Assembly (NCBI GenBank): GCA_039105265.1 | Contig: JAPFFF010000048.1 | Coordinates: forward strand, 682,001 to 746,000 | Length of the DNA stretch: 64,000 bases | Direction of reading: 5' to 3' | Source: Tritrichomonas musculus | Lineage: Eukaryota; Parabasalia; Tritrichomonadida; Tritrichomonadidae | In this document: positions 40,671 through 49,851 of the stretch, piece after piece | Position numbering within the stretch: position 1 is the first letter of the stretch | Layout of the letters: each line of letters begins with the position of its first letter | The notes under the pieces: model-generated | The model's database searches: none | The model's input: the letters and a program-made list of their open reading frames with translations, nothing else | What the model was told of the DNA's origin: nothing | Made by a program: the position numbers and the translations under genes

Positions 40671-40890
40671 ATTAAAAATCTTTTATAAATTAAAATTTCT
40701 ATCATTTTCATATATTATTATATTTATGTGATTATAACGAGTGTGCCTTTGTTTGAGAAGCAACTTCAGTATTATTGCATCAAATTTTTTTTATGAAAAA
40801 AATTGATATGGCTCTGCCTCACTAAATGATTTGTTTTTTTTATTCCCCTTTTATTTTATTGTATAATAATAAATTTTTGATATATTTTTA
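40671..40890. other. 3' region of the kinase gene
   Basis: AT-rich, ends at the TA target of the element starting at 40891. Nothing else is seen. Confidence 0.4.
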
Positions 40891-41489
40891 AGGTACAATT
40901 CTCATACGTTACGTAACTGCTATTTTTTTTTTTTTTTTTTTTTTTTTTGACACATAAAGACATGTTAAGGTACAAATCCAGTACGTTATTTTTTGAATAG
41001 GAGAACGTTTATTATTTGAATAGTTGCATGTCTCTGAAAAAGTTTAAATTGACTAGGTTTGTTTTTGACACTTATTTTACAATTTAAATAAACATTATGA
41101 CATGTTATATGAAATGGATGAAAATTATCGTTTTTTATTTAACATGTCATCTTATTCTTTGAGAATGTCAAAAAAAATTGCGGTTACTAAACTTACTGGA
41201 TTTGTACCTTAAATGAATTTTTTTATTATAATTATTATAAATAAAAAACAAAATAAAAACAATAAAATAAAATAAAAATAAAACAAAAAAATAAATTAAA
41301 AAAAAATTAAATTAAAACTACCAAATTGAAAATTTTTAACTTGACTTTTTTCAATTACTTATTTTTAGAAAATAAAGCTCTGAATTTCAAATCTGACACT
41401 CATTCAAAAATAAACTTTTTCTGAGAGGTGCGCTTTCACAATATTTTAACGTAATCCTTCTCAATATTTAACGTATGAGAATTGTACCT
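40891..41489. mobile_element. 599-bp TA-flanked MITE (outer)
   Basis: Left end AGGTACAATTCTCATACGTT and right end as its inverted copy, with TA at 40889-40890 and 41490-41491 as in Tc1/mariner-class insertions. A T26 run lies at about 40923-40948. A second, related MITE sits inside it. Confidence 0.75.
40968..41209. mobile_element. 242-bp TA-flanked MITE nested in the outer one
   Basis: Ends AGGTACAAATCCAGTA and the inverted copy TACTGGATTTGTACCT, flanked by TA (40966-40967 and 41210-41211). It shares the first eight bases AGGTACAA with the outer element, so both may use the same transposase. Confidence 0.7.
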
Positions 41490-41675
41490 TAATAAAAATG
41501 ATACTTATAAATTATTCAATAATGAATTAACTCATAGAATAAATAATTCAATAGAGCATTTTTCGGAAAAAGTCTTGGTGAAAAATAAAAAAATATGGCC
41601 TCAACGATTAATGATGGCATAGGATATTGATTGTGAGGACACATACAAAAAATTGATAGGGTATTGAATTTAATC

Positions 41676-41708
<33 letters not shown>

Positions 41709-42126
41709 CATTTTTTAATGCTCAAATCGATAAATAGAACAATTTGAATATAAATATATATGCATCAATCTAGCCAGTTTATAACTTTTTTGAAGAGACG
41801 ATAATATCGCAGCATGAACGATACAAATATACCGAATTTCTAACAATAATATTCGTTTTTTGGATTCAATAATTCGAATTTACTACTATAAAGGCAATAT
41901 GCATCATTGTTATCTTATTTAGCAAATTCTCATTTGAAATTTCAAATTGAATTATCAATGCTATCATCATAAATAATAGAAATATTAATTATATCTTTTT
42001 TATTCAATGCCAATATTTTAAAAATATATTAAAAACGTTTTATGTCTTTTATAAATTATTCTTTTTAAACGAAAAATAAAAATTTGATTTTTTGAATATC
42101 GTAAAGCATTGAAAAAAACAATTATA
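41490..42126. other. AT-rich spacer with poly-A
   Basis: A28 run at about 41681-41708. No gene is supported. Confidence 0.5.
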
Positions 42127-42841
42127 GGTAGGGAAAAAGGTCGAGTTGTAGATCGAAAAAAAATATAGATCAAGCAAAAAAGTTCGAAGATGAAACGAAA
42201 AAAATAGAACTTTTTTAGAAAGAAAAAAATTCTTGAATAGAAAAAATTTTGGTTTTTTCAGATAAAAAAATAAAAATCTTCCGAAAAAGGTCGTTCTTTT
42301 TTTAGAAAAAATTTTCTTTTTCAGAAAAATACCAAGTTTTCCTAGAAAAAAATCATTTCGCTCCCCGAAAAAACACTTTCTTTTTTAGAAAATCTCCCTA
42401 CCGTTTTCAGAAAAAACACAAGTCTAGAATAGAATTAATGAATATGAATTTTCAAAATAAAGACAATTTTTATGATTCGTATGTGTATTATTATTATTAT
42501 TATTATATATTTATTTTTTTCATTTTAAGTGTATATTATTGTATAAAAATATGCTTTTGTAATTTTGGCTGACTTGTTAGTTAAAAATGTTGATCAAATC
42601 TTTAGATAATTGAAATTAATTTGATTATCATCATTTCATTATTTAATTTTGATGATGAAATGCATCTTATTTATTCACACCTTATTGTTTTGTTTTATTA
42701 ATTCATTTATCAACAATGATCGATTTATGATTTGATTATTTAATGATGAAGAAAATTTTTATTTAAGAAAGCACGTGCTCTTCACTTTATACTTATTATT
42801 TATTTACATCTTATTGGTTTATTTTATTAATTAAAATTAAA

Positions 42842-44822
42842 TCATCTTCTGTAACACAAGCAATTTATCTTTTCAATGCTCTGCTTTTGAATTTTATAAT
42901 GTTGGCCTGTTAATTCTTTCCCAGCTTTACAATCTTTTAAAACTGTTTCCCATGCATGAAAAATATTCATTGATGCTTCACTATCATATTTTTCACGGTT
43001 TAAATAGTCCCATCTTTGAATGATGCTTGAAATGGTAGTGAAATGATAGCTTGTTCCATTAATAGGAGTTTCATTTGATTCTTTGCCATCATCATTTACA
43101 ATAAAGCCGTCATTATCATTAATCCTCACTTCATCATCAATTATAAAAAGTTCAAATAAGCATGCCAGCTTCATTCTAGAGAAATAATTCTCAGCTGGTA
43201 AATTTGATTGTGGAGAATATGGAACTGTGAAAAAGAAGTTGATTTTGTTTTCTTCTACCACATCAAAAACATTTTGAGTTTTGTGGATTGATGCGTTGTC
43301 GTTTATGATAACTATTTGGTTATCGCTCTTACAAATTTTTGTTCTAATAATGCACGCTGCTTCTCGTATAAATTGTGCATACTCAACATGCGTTACCGAT
43401 CCTTGGAACCATCTTGAAAAATTACCAAACCCAGGAACAATGGCAGTTAGTATTGTCGCAATTAAGAAACAGAAATATAACTTCTTGCATTTTTAATTGG
43501 TGCATGATGTCACTAATAACATGTCCCCAAAGATACCTTGCTACAAGAAAGCCGAATGTGTTTCTTTCTTTTGGACTAAAAGAAGGTGCTTTGATATGAA
43601 AATTCAAGTTGTTTAATTCGTTGTTGACTGTTTTTTTGGTGACTTTGTTCTCATCATTGGGTCCATATGTGTTTAGGTAAACAGATCTTTCTTTGTCAGT
43701 CATAAAAGGATAATCCATAATTGTTGCTAAAATGCATAATCTCGATGAATCATTTATTTTTGGTTTTACACCTAATCTTTTCTTTGTATATACAATTCCT
43801 TCGTTGGCTTTAAATTGAGTAAGTAACTTTGAAGCAGTTGACTTCGTAATTGTCATTTCGCCTTCGACAGTTATTTCGCCTCTTTTTTCACACCACTGTG
43901 TTATAAATTCTTTATCTGTTTTGTATCTCTTTCTTTGAGAAATATAATCATTCCAAAATTTTTTCCTTAATTTCATTGTATTTTCATTTTGATTTTTTTC
44001 TGTTTTTTGATTCTTTATTTTGATATTTTCCAGAATTGGTTTTAATCCTACCGAATCAACTCTTTCTTCCCATTTATAATTGGAATCAGGATAAACAGGG
44101 ATTGCGCTTTCAAACGTCTCAGGTAATTTATATTTTTTCTTTTTTAATGCAATACGTTCTTCTTCAGTCTCAAAATCATCTATTTCTTCTTTTTCAAATT
44201 GTATAAAATCGTTAAGTATTTCAGTTAATTTTTTTTCAATAAATGCTTCAGAAGGAATATTCCTTTTGGTTAAACAATCATACAACTGCTGAAGTCTTAG
44301 GAATCAATATTTATAATATCAAAAACGAGCAGGTCAAAGAAATAGGAGAATTAATACTTCAGCAGTTGTATTTGCATTTATGGTACCATTGTCTGCTGCT
44401 GTTTTATAAACAAAATTACATATAATACTTACAAATTTTTCCAATATTTTCGTGTGTTTAAAGTACATAGGTTCATCAGGAAGATAATCAAAATTAGCAC
44501 ATTGATTTCCATTTATATCTAAATACCCGTATAGATATTTAAATCCATCATGTAAATTGATTCTAATTGGATGATCATGACCTTCTTCATGAAAACGATT
44601 CAATTTATCATTATTAATTGATGTATCTAGAGGAATTTCAAAATCACCTATTTTATTATTAATTTCAACAGCAATTGGTTTGGTAAATTTTGTAGTTTTT
44701 GATTTAACAGGAAATATTAGTTCTTCATTTGTAGTTTCTTTCTCTGATGATTGCGAAATGCTATTTGTTTATCGAGGAATAATATTAACTTGTGGGACAT
44801 CAAGATATTCATCACAAGCCAT
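42842..44822 (-). pseudogene. DDE (IS630/Tc1-like) transposase, frameshifted
   Basis: Read from 44822 (ATG): MACDEYLDVPQVNIIPR, a stop, then 160 codons of a region with HEEGHDHPIRINLHDGFKYL and YGYLDINGNQCANF. After a frameshift at the foldback near 44285-44370 comes a helix-turn-helix-like region (TITKSTASKLLTQFK; TKKTVNNELNNLNF). After a second shift near 43450 comes the catalytic half. Its visible motifs are HVISDIM (possible first Asp), IVIINDNASIHKT (second Asp) and VPYSPQSNLPAENYFS (Glu). The D-to-E gap is 35 residues, close to the DD34E of Tc1/IS630. PYSPxxNxxEN is the DDE_3 signature. It lies directly downstream of the USP-like frame, which may once have been part of the same protein. 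Confidence 0.75.
44281..44370. repeat. Foldback with perfect 15-bp arms inside the transposase relic
   Basis: TACAACTGCTGAAGT at 44281-44295 is exactly complementary to ACTTCAGCAGTTGTA at 44356-44370, with 60 bases between. The reading frame of the transposase is broken here, consistent with a small insertion or inversion. Confidence 0.75.
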
Positions 44823-44823
44823 T

Positions 44824-45606
44824 TCAGGAGGGATTTTGCAATAAAACAGATATTTGAACAGGATTTTGGCAGTCCTTCAAATATCTGAGCATCGTCACAA
44901 TAATATACTTTGTCATTTTTATAACAACCGAAACACTATGAAGTGTTAATGTACAATTACATCTATTGATTATGATACTATCTAAAGAATATGTTTCAGA
45001 TAAAACTATTTCATCATCGTCTTCAATTTCAAATTTAATTGTTTTATTGATTTCAATTGGAGTTGTATCTAATTTATTACCATCTACTCTTTCAATTCTA
45101 AGGCACAATACATCTGGACACGATAAAAAATCTTTTGGGCTTGATTTTATTCTAATATTTAATCCTTCTTGAAAATCTTTTATTTTCTGGTTTGTTTCTG
45201 TTCTTATGGTAGGACTAATTGAAATAGATGTGGAAATCAATGGATCAACCAAATTATTCGTTTTTAATAAAGGAATTGGTTTCTGATAATGAGTAATAAT
45301 TTCCATTAGAAATTCAAATGAATCGTGTTCTTTGTGATTCAAATCGTTAAATGTAATTCGTTTATAAGGTTCAAAATGTTCATACTGTTTATAAATTTTA
45401 AGACCAAAATAATTCTTTTCGGCTTCACGGAATATATTTGCAATTATTTTAAAAACATCATTTTTGTTTAATAATTGTATTTCGTTCCAAATTTCATTTA
45501 TGTTGAAGATACACTGCATTAATGCATTACAATAACAATGGTTAAACTTGAAGGCAAGTTTTGGTGGAATGCTAGGCATTTCTGGGACATTATTGTTTGT
45601 TTCCAT
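44824..45606 (-). pseudogene. Ubiquitin-specific protease (USP)-like domain in a transposon
   Basis: ATG at 45606; 260 residues before the stop. Conserved USP landmarks: KFNHCYCNALMQCIFNI corresponds to the Cys box (NTCYMNxxLQ), with the catalytic Cys kept in NHC. EHDSFEFLMEIITH matches the (Q/H)DxxEFL box. FLSCPDVLCLRIERVD matches LPxxLxxxLKRF. The His box falls where a frameshift occurs: in another frame, near 44935-44900, FGCYKND followed by VYYCDDAQIFE matches the GHY..Y...W(Y)..DD tail, but the His itself is replaced by a stop. At about 260-280 residues it is close to a minimal USP catalytic domain. Function in the element is unknown; other transposons carry SUMO-type (Ulp1) proteases, so protection of the transposase from ubiquitin-dependent turnover is conceivable. 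Confidence 0.7.
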
Positions 45607-45719
45607 TATGATAAGTGAAGTAAAAATTATGACTTTATCTATTTAAATTAAATATATATTCAATTTTTTAAACAAAACAAATATGTATTCAAAAGTTGAA
45701 AACAAAACAAATAACAATT

Positions 45720-45721
<2 letters not shown>

Positions 45722-45770
<49 letters not shown>
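45722..45770 (+). repeat. T49 homopolymer upstream of the USP-like gene
   Basis: 49 consecutive T on the plus strand, thus poly-A/poly-T lying between the right TIR and the minus-strand ATG at 45606. Confidence 0.9.
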
Positions 45771-45771
<1 letters not shown>

Positions 45772-46278
45772 TTCTTCTGATTATGGCTAAATATTTATAT
45801 ATAAAATATATTTTTATATAATTATATACACTTAAAATGAAAAAATAAATATATAATAATAATAATATACATACGAATCATAAAAATTGTCTTTATTTTG
45901 AAAATTCATATTCTGAAAACGGTAGGGAGATTTTCTAAAAAAGAAAGTGTTTTTTCGGGGAGCGAAATGATTTTTTTCTAGGAAAACTTGGTATTTTTCT
46001 GAAAAAGAAAATTTTTTCTAAAAAAAGAACGACCTTTTTCGGAAGATTTTTATTTTTTTATCTGAAAAAACCAAAATTTTTTCTATTCAAGAATTTTTTT
46101 CTTTCTAAAAAAGTTCTATTTTTTTCGTTTCATCTTCGAACTTTTTTGCTTGATCTATATTTTTTTCGATCTACAACTCGACCTTTTTCCCTACCTATAT
46201 TTTTATTTGAATTTTTTTTAATAAAATGGATTTTTTTTGTTTTCTTTTGTTTGGATTCCATTAAAACCAACCAAAAAT

Positions 46279-47870
46279 TTAAGAATTTTTAATTATTTGA
46301 TTAATTTGCTCCAAACTAGCCAAAATGGCATAATTGTTTCTTTTTTTACAAATGATATCATCATTCACCATTCTCGTTAATTGGCTCTTAATCACTTGAT
46401 TAGAGAAGCTTCTGTTATATGCTTGATAATAGGAATTAATTTTATTTTTAATTAGAATCTCAGAAACATAAGGCTTAGCTTCAGAAGTTAAATATTTCAT
46501 TACTTCAATTATACGAAGCTGCATAGGAGAAAATTTTAGGATATAAAGGCTCTAATACTCCATGTAAGTCTCCATGCAATATCTTTGTTTGCCAGCATAG
46601 CACGAGAATGGTTAAAAGACTCACAACCATTTGTTGTATATAACAGATCAATTTTTGAGAAACTTTCTGAGAGTTCATCAATTAAATTTTTCAAATTTTA
46701 AATAGTGTCTGAATTCTCTTTTTCAGACCAATTTTGGTTAGTCATAAAATAATTGACCATATTTTTCCATTTTTGTTTCAATGTTTTTTTCTGTATCGTG
46801 CTTCAAATCCGAATAATTTTTTTTTTTTTTTTATTTTTTCATTAAATTTCTTTAATAATTTATCTTCTGAACAATAAGAATCAATAATGGATTTTTGCGT
46901 TTTAACATAGTGATTCGGATCATACTTTATATCACAAAATGGATACTTTTTTGAAACAATTGAATCTGCCGATATATCAGAATCATGAACAAAAATCATT
47001 TTAATTTCATCACTTATTTGAATTTTATTTAAAATTTTTTCAAGTGCAATTTTTTCAAAACTTTTTGAATGTACTTGAGTTGAAGTGATATTTTCTGAAT
47101 TTTCAGGACCATGATATATAATTTGAAATGAAATTATTAACCCAGTCAACAGATCCATTAAAACTCCTATGCACTGATTTGCGTTTCTTTTATGCGCCCA
47201 TCCTGCATCAAATCCAACGATAAATTGTTCGTTAGATAAAGCTGCTTTGAGATTTTCTGAGCATATTTGGCCAGATAAAACATCAAGTTTTTGATCAAAG
47301 ATATGCATTATATTTCTGTCTTTTGATGAATTTCTTTTGCTGTTCAAGGTTTTGTTCTTCAATATGTTCAGAATTCTCAAGTTTGTTTTCATTTTGAATT
47401 GAAAGTTTTTCTTTATCATTCAAGTTGTGTTGAACTTTATCTTTTACTTGCTTTGTATCATCAGAGATGTCGTAAACTTCTGAATGCAAGTCAGTAAATG
47501 AATATTCTTCATTTTGTTTACTTTTTGTTTGTTCTTGTGTTCTGAAATGATTTTCTGATAAGAAGTTATTTTTTGCTGACCTTTGGTCTTGCGTAGCATC
47601 GCAAATTCCGCTCTGTGGTTGTAATTTATTATGTAGTTCATTTGAGAAGCCAATTTTATTTAGTTTTAATTGATTCATGTTTGAATAATTGTTAAAGTAT
47701 TTGCAAAAGTATTGCAAAATGTTATACAGAAAGAATATGTAAATGGTAATATAACGCAATGTAAGACATTCATAAAAGATTATGTATAAGGATTTATACT
47801 CGCCTTTGGTGCTACGTAGTATCGTAATTGCTTTGCAATAATAGCATTGAATACAAACAAATTTGTTCAA
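46279..47870 (-). pseudogene. DDE-type transposase relic (DAGW/HDSD family)
   Basis: Read on the minus strand: a polar N-terminal region (about 47700-47330; QPQSGICDATQDQRSAKNN, LNDKEKLSIQNENKLENSEH), a frameshift near 47300-47400, and then an RNase-H-like core. The core has IVGFDAGWAHKRNANQCIGV (first Asp), IFVHDSDISADSI (second Asp), DIKYDPNHYVKTQKSIIDSY and, past stops at about 46700-46780, TNGCESFNHSRAMLANKDIA (possible acidic third position). A helical C-terminal piece ends at 46279. An A20-type run (near 46810-46832) marks another break. The family is unnamed to me; the motif order resembles transposases that are very abundant in trichomonads. It is not functional as read. Confidence 0.55.
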
Positions 47871-47888
47871 AAATATTCAAATCTACTT

Positions 47889-48233
47889 TCATTCCAGTAG
47901 GGAACTTTGCTTAGCAAATTCACAAATGTAATCATTAGCAGTCAAACCTTTGATGAATGGTGCACAAGATTCATTTGGAAGTACGATCATCTTGTTATGG
48001 AAACCTGTTAATGCATTCTTGTATACTGTTATCTTACTCATTTGGTTATGATTCATTTGAAGATTTATGTTGATACCAGGTTTGACAATTCTTTCTTGAA
48101 TAACATGAAGATAATCTGAAGATTCAATTGAGTTCTTCTTTAATGATACACCTTTAAGTTTTAGGGATTTGGTTTCAGATGTTCCATCTTCTTTATTATT
48201 CCAAATTGTGTAGCATTTAGGGCAGAGAGCCAC
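47889..48233 (-). pseudogene. Zinc-ribbon-like fragment near the transposase relic
   Basis: The open frame contains VALCPKCYTIWNNKEDG, a single CPxC pair, and ends in AFIKG/ANDYICEFAKQ-like text before TAG. It stays open upstream to about 48280 without an ATG (LSEILGVSIEKYGDNQ). It could be the 5' portion of the transposase relic downstream or a separate gene fragment. There is no second Cys pair to complete a zinc site. Confidence 0.35.
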
Positions 48234-48416
48234 TTGATTATCTCCATATTTTTCAATGCTTACACCTAAGATCTCAGAAAGCTAAAGACGACGGTTACGA
48301 ATACGATAGTTTAAAATGTGCGATCGCTTCATTGTCATACTATTTTCGTGCGAATAATCTAGATAATCTAACAAGATATTCAATTTGCCAATTTCCATAA
48401 AGGAATTCTCAGAGAT

Positions 48417-49001
48417 ATGAAAGGAAGGAGAAAACCAAATAGAAAAGAGCCATGGAGACCAGAGTTTTTCGATATGTACGTTCAAGCATATGATTTAAAT
48501 CAATTATATAATACACAATTTTTGTTTTATATGGTAATTTCTTATTTTGGAATCTTGCGCATTTCCGAATTACGGATTTTGAAAACAGAAGATATCACTT
48601 TAGATGAAGAAAATCACAGATTAAAATTACACATTAGATTCTCAAAAACAAATCAAACAGGAGTTGGTTCAGATATTTTTATATATGAAAATGACAAGAA
48701 TTATTCTCCATATAAACTTTATAAAATGCTTAATAAAAATTTTGAAAATAATGAATATATTGTTGATCTCATGGGTTCTCAATTAAGACACCACTTAAAA
48801 ATTATATTAAAACATATTGGATTGAATGATACAGAATACTCCTGGCACTCTTTCAGAAGAGGAGGTGCCTACCAAGCATCTCTCAATGGTGTTCCTGATT
48901 GTGAAAATAAAAAGCATGGCCGATGGCTTAGTGAAGCATACATCAGATACGTTGATGTAAATCCCGAAAAAGCTGGTTTGAATATAATAAACAAAATTTA
49001 A
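48417..49001 (+). CDS. Tyrosine recombinase (Crypton/DIRS-like integrase), catalytic domain
   Basis: 194 residues from ATG 48417. Catalytic residues of the phage-integrase family appear in order: Arg48 in FGILRISELR, Lys77 in the FSKT beta-hairpin, His144 and Arg147 in WHSFRRGGA, His/Trp in KHGRWLSEAY (167/170), and nucleophile Tyr178 (or Tyr175). HSFRRGGA followed by GRWxS...YxRY is typical of eukaryotic Crypton, DIRS and Ngaro recombinases. The frame extends upstream (FHKGILRDMKGRRKPNRK) only to a TAA at 48369, so the N-terminal core-binding (SAM-like) domain is missing or frameshifted. No flanking direct or inverted repeats were found to define the element. It is either a 5'-truncated Crypton copy or a captured recombinase. 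Confidence 0.8.
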   Translation: MKGRRKPNRKEPWRPEFFDMYVQAYDLNQLYNTQFLFYMVISYFGILRISELRILKTEDITLDEENHRLKLHIRFSKTNQTGVGSDIFIYENDKNYSPYKLYKMLNKNFENNEYIVDLMGSQLRHHLKIILKHIGLNDTEYSWHSFRRGGAYQASLNGVPDCENKKHGRWLSEAYIRYVDVNPEKAGLNIINKI

Positions 49002-49042
49002 TTTGGAAAAAAAATTAAATTAAATAAAAAAATAAAGGGTTA

Positions 49043-49364
49043 TCGGATTTTCCATCGATCAACTTTTTGAATAGTTAATCTCATCTACATCTGAATCTTT
49101 ATCTAGTCTTCTTTTGTTTCTGTGCCCCGTCTTCTTGTAATTCCGTATCTCATTTAATTCTGTTTATGAACTCCGTCATCTTCTTTATAAAAATACCGCA
49201 CAATATGCTAATTAACGTATCCCGAACTTTTTGAAAAGATGACGATATCAACTTTTTGATGATAAGTTTTTTTGAATACATTCAAATATTGAATGCTTCT
49301 CTCAATATTTTTATTAAAATTGAGAGAAAGTTTCATTCAAAAAGTGGATCGACGGTAAAACCGA
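49043..49364. repeat. 322-bp diverged MITE
   Basis: TCGGATTTTCCATCGATCAA at the left and, inverted at the right, TCGGTTTTACCGTCGATCCA, both followed by CTTTTTGAAT. The arms are diverged and no target duplication is clear, so it is old. Confidence 0.6.
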
Positions 49365-49821
49365 TTTTTCAAAAATAAATTCTGAATTTTTATTTTGACA
49401 TTTTAGAATTTTTTATTTTTTTTTGAAAAAGTAGTCGCTATAATTTTTAGCAAATGGTAATGTATAATTCAAAAAGTTACCTCAGAAAAGAATTCCAATT
49501 TCTTATATAATGAACCAACAGGTTGTAAATAGTATCAAACAATTATACATATGATAAGGATTTAAAATATGCTATTAAAATTTTAGTAAGTCTTAAAATC
49601 ACCAACTTTTTGCTTTCAACAAATTGAAAGAAAAGAGTTTGTATACCTTTTACTCCCCCAATCTCTCAAATTCATTATTTTTTAATTTCCTAATATCTTG
49701 GGGAGTAAATAATATTTTTATTATATTTAAGTTAATAATATATATTTATTTTCTTAAGTATCGTTCTCATTTTGTTTAAAACCCTAACTATTGTATAATA
49801 TTGCTTTTATAAGAAGAGAAT

Positions 49822-49826
49822 TCATT
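49822..49826 (+). promoter_or_regulatory. Initiator-like TCATT of the RBR gene
   Basis: TCATTGTCAAA lies 30 bases before the ATG at 49852, fitting TCAYW. Confidence 0.4.
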
Positions 49827-49851
49827 GTCAAAATTTATTCTAAAATAATTA

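Larger units (their letters stand above)
42127..46195 (-). mobile_element. 4.07-kb DNA transposon with long TIRs, carrying USP-like domain and DDE transposase
   Basis: Inverted repeats span about 42127-42510 and 45850-46195. Both start GGTAGGGAAAAAGGTCGAG and run through CTCCCCGAAAAAACAC and CTACCGTTTTCAG; the left copy has an extra 31 bases. TA (readable as TATA) flanks both sides at 42125-42126 and 46196-46197. The minus-strand interior is coding-like from 45606 to 42842: a ubiquitin-specific-protease-like domain first, then a region of unknown function, then a DDE transposase with an IS630/Tc1-type ending. All of it is disrupted by a few stops and shifts. TA targets and DDE_3-like motifs agree on the IS630-Tc1-mariner superfamily. 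A deubiquitinase-like domain in such an element is unusual. Confidence 0.85.
49002..49851. other. Spacer with an inverted-repeat element
   Basis: Contains the MITE-like repeat at 49043-49364. The remaining sequence is AT-rich leader of the RBR gene. Confidence 0.5.

Noticed and set aside
44824-45606. Independent host deubiquitinase gene by chance next to a transposase
   Set aside because: It lies wholly inside the matched TIRs, on the same strand and abutting the transposase frame, so element-borne is the simpler reading.
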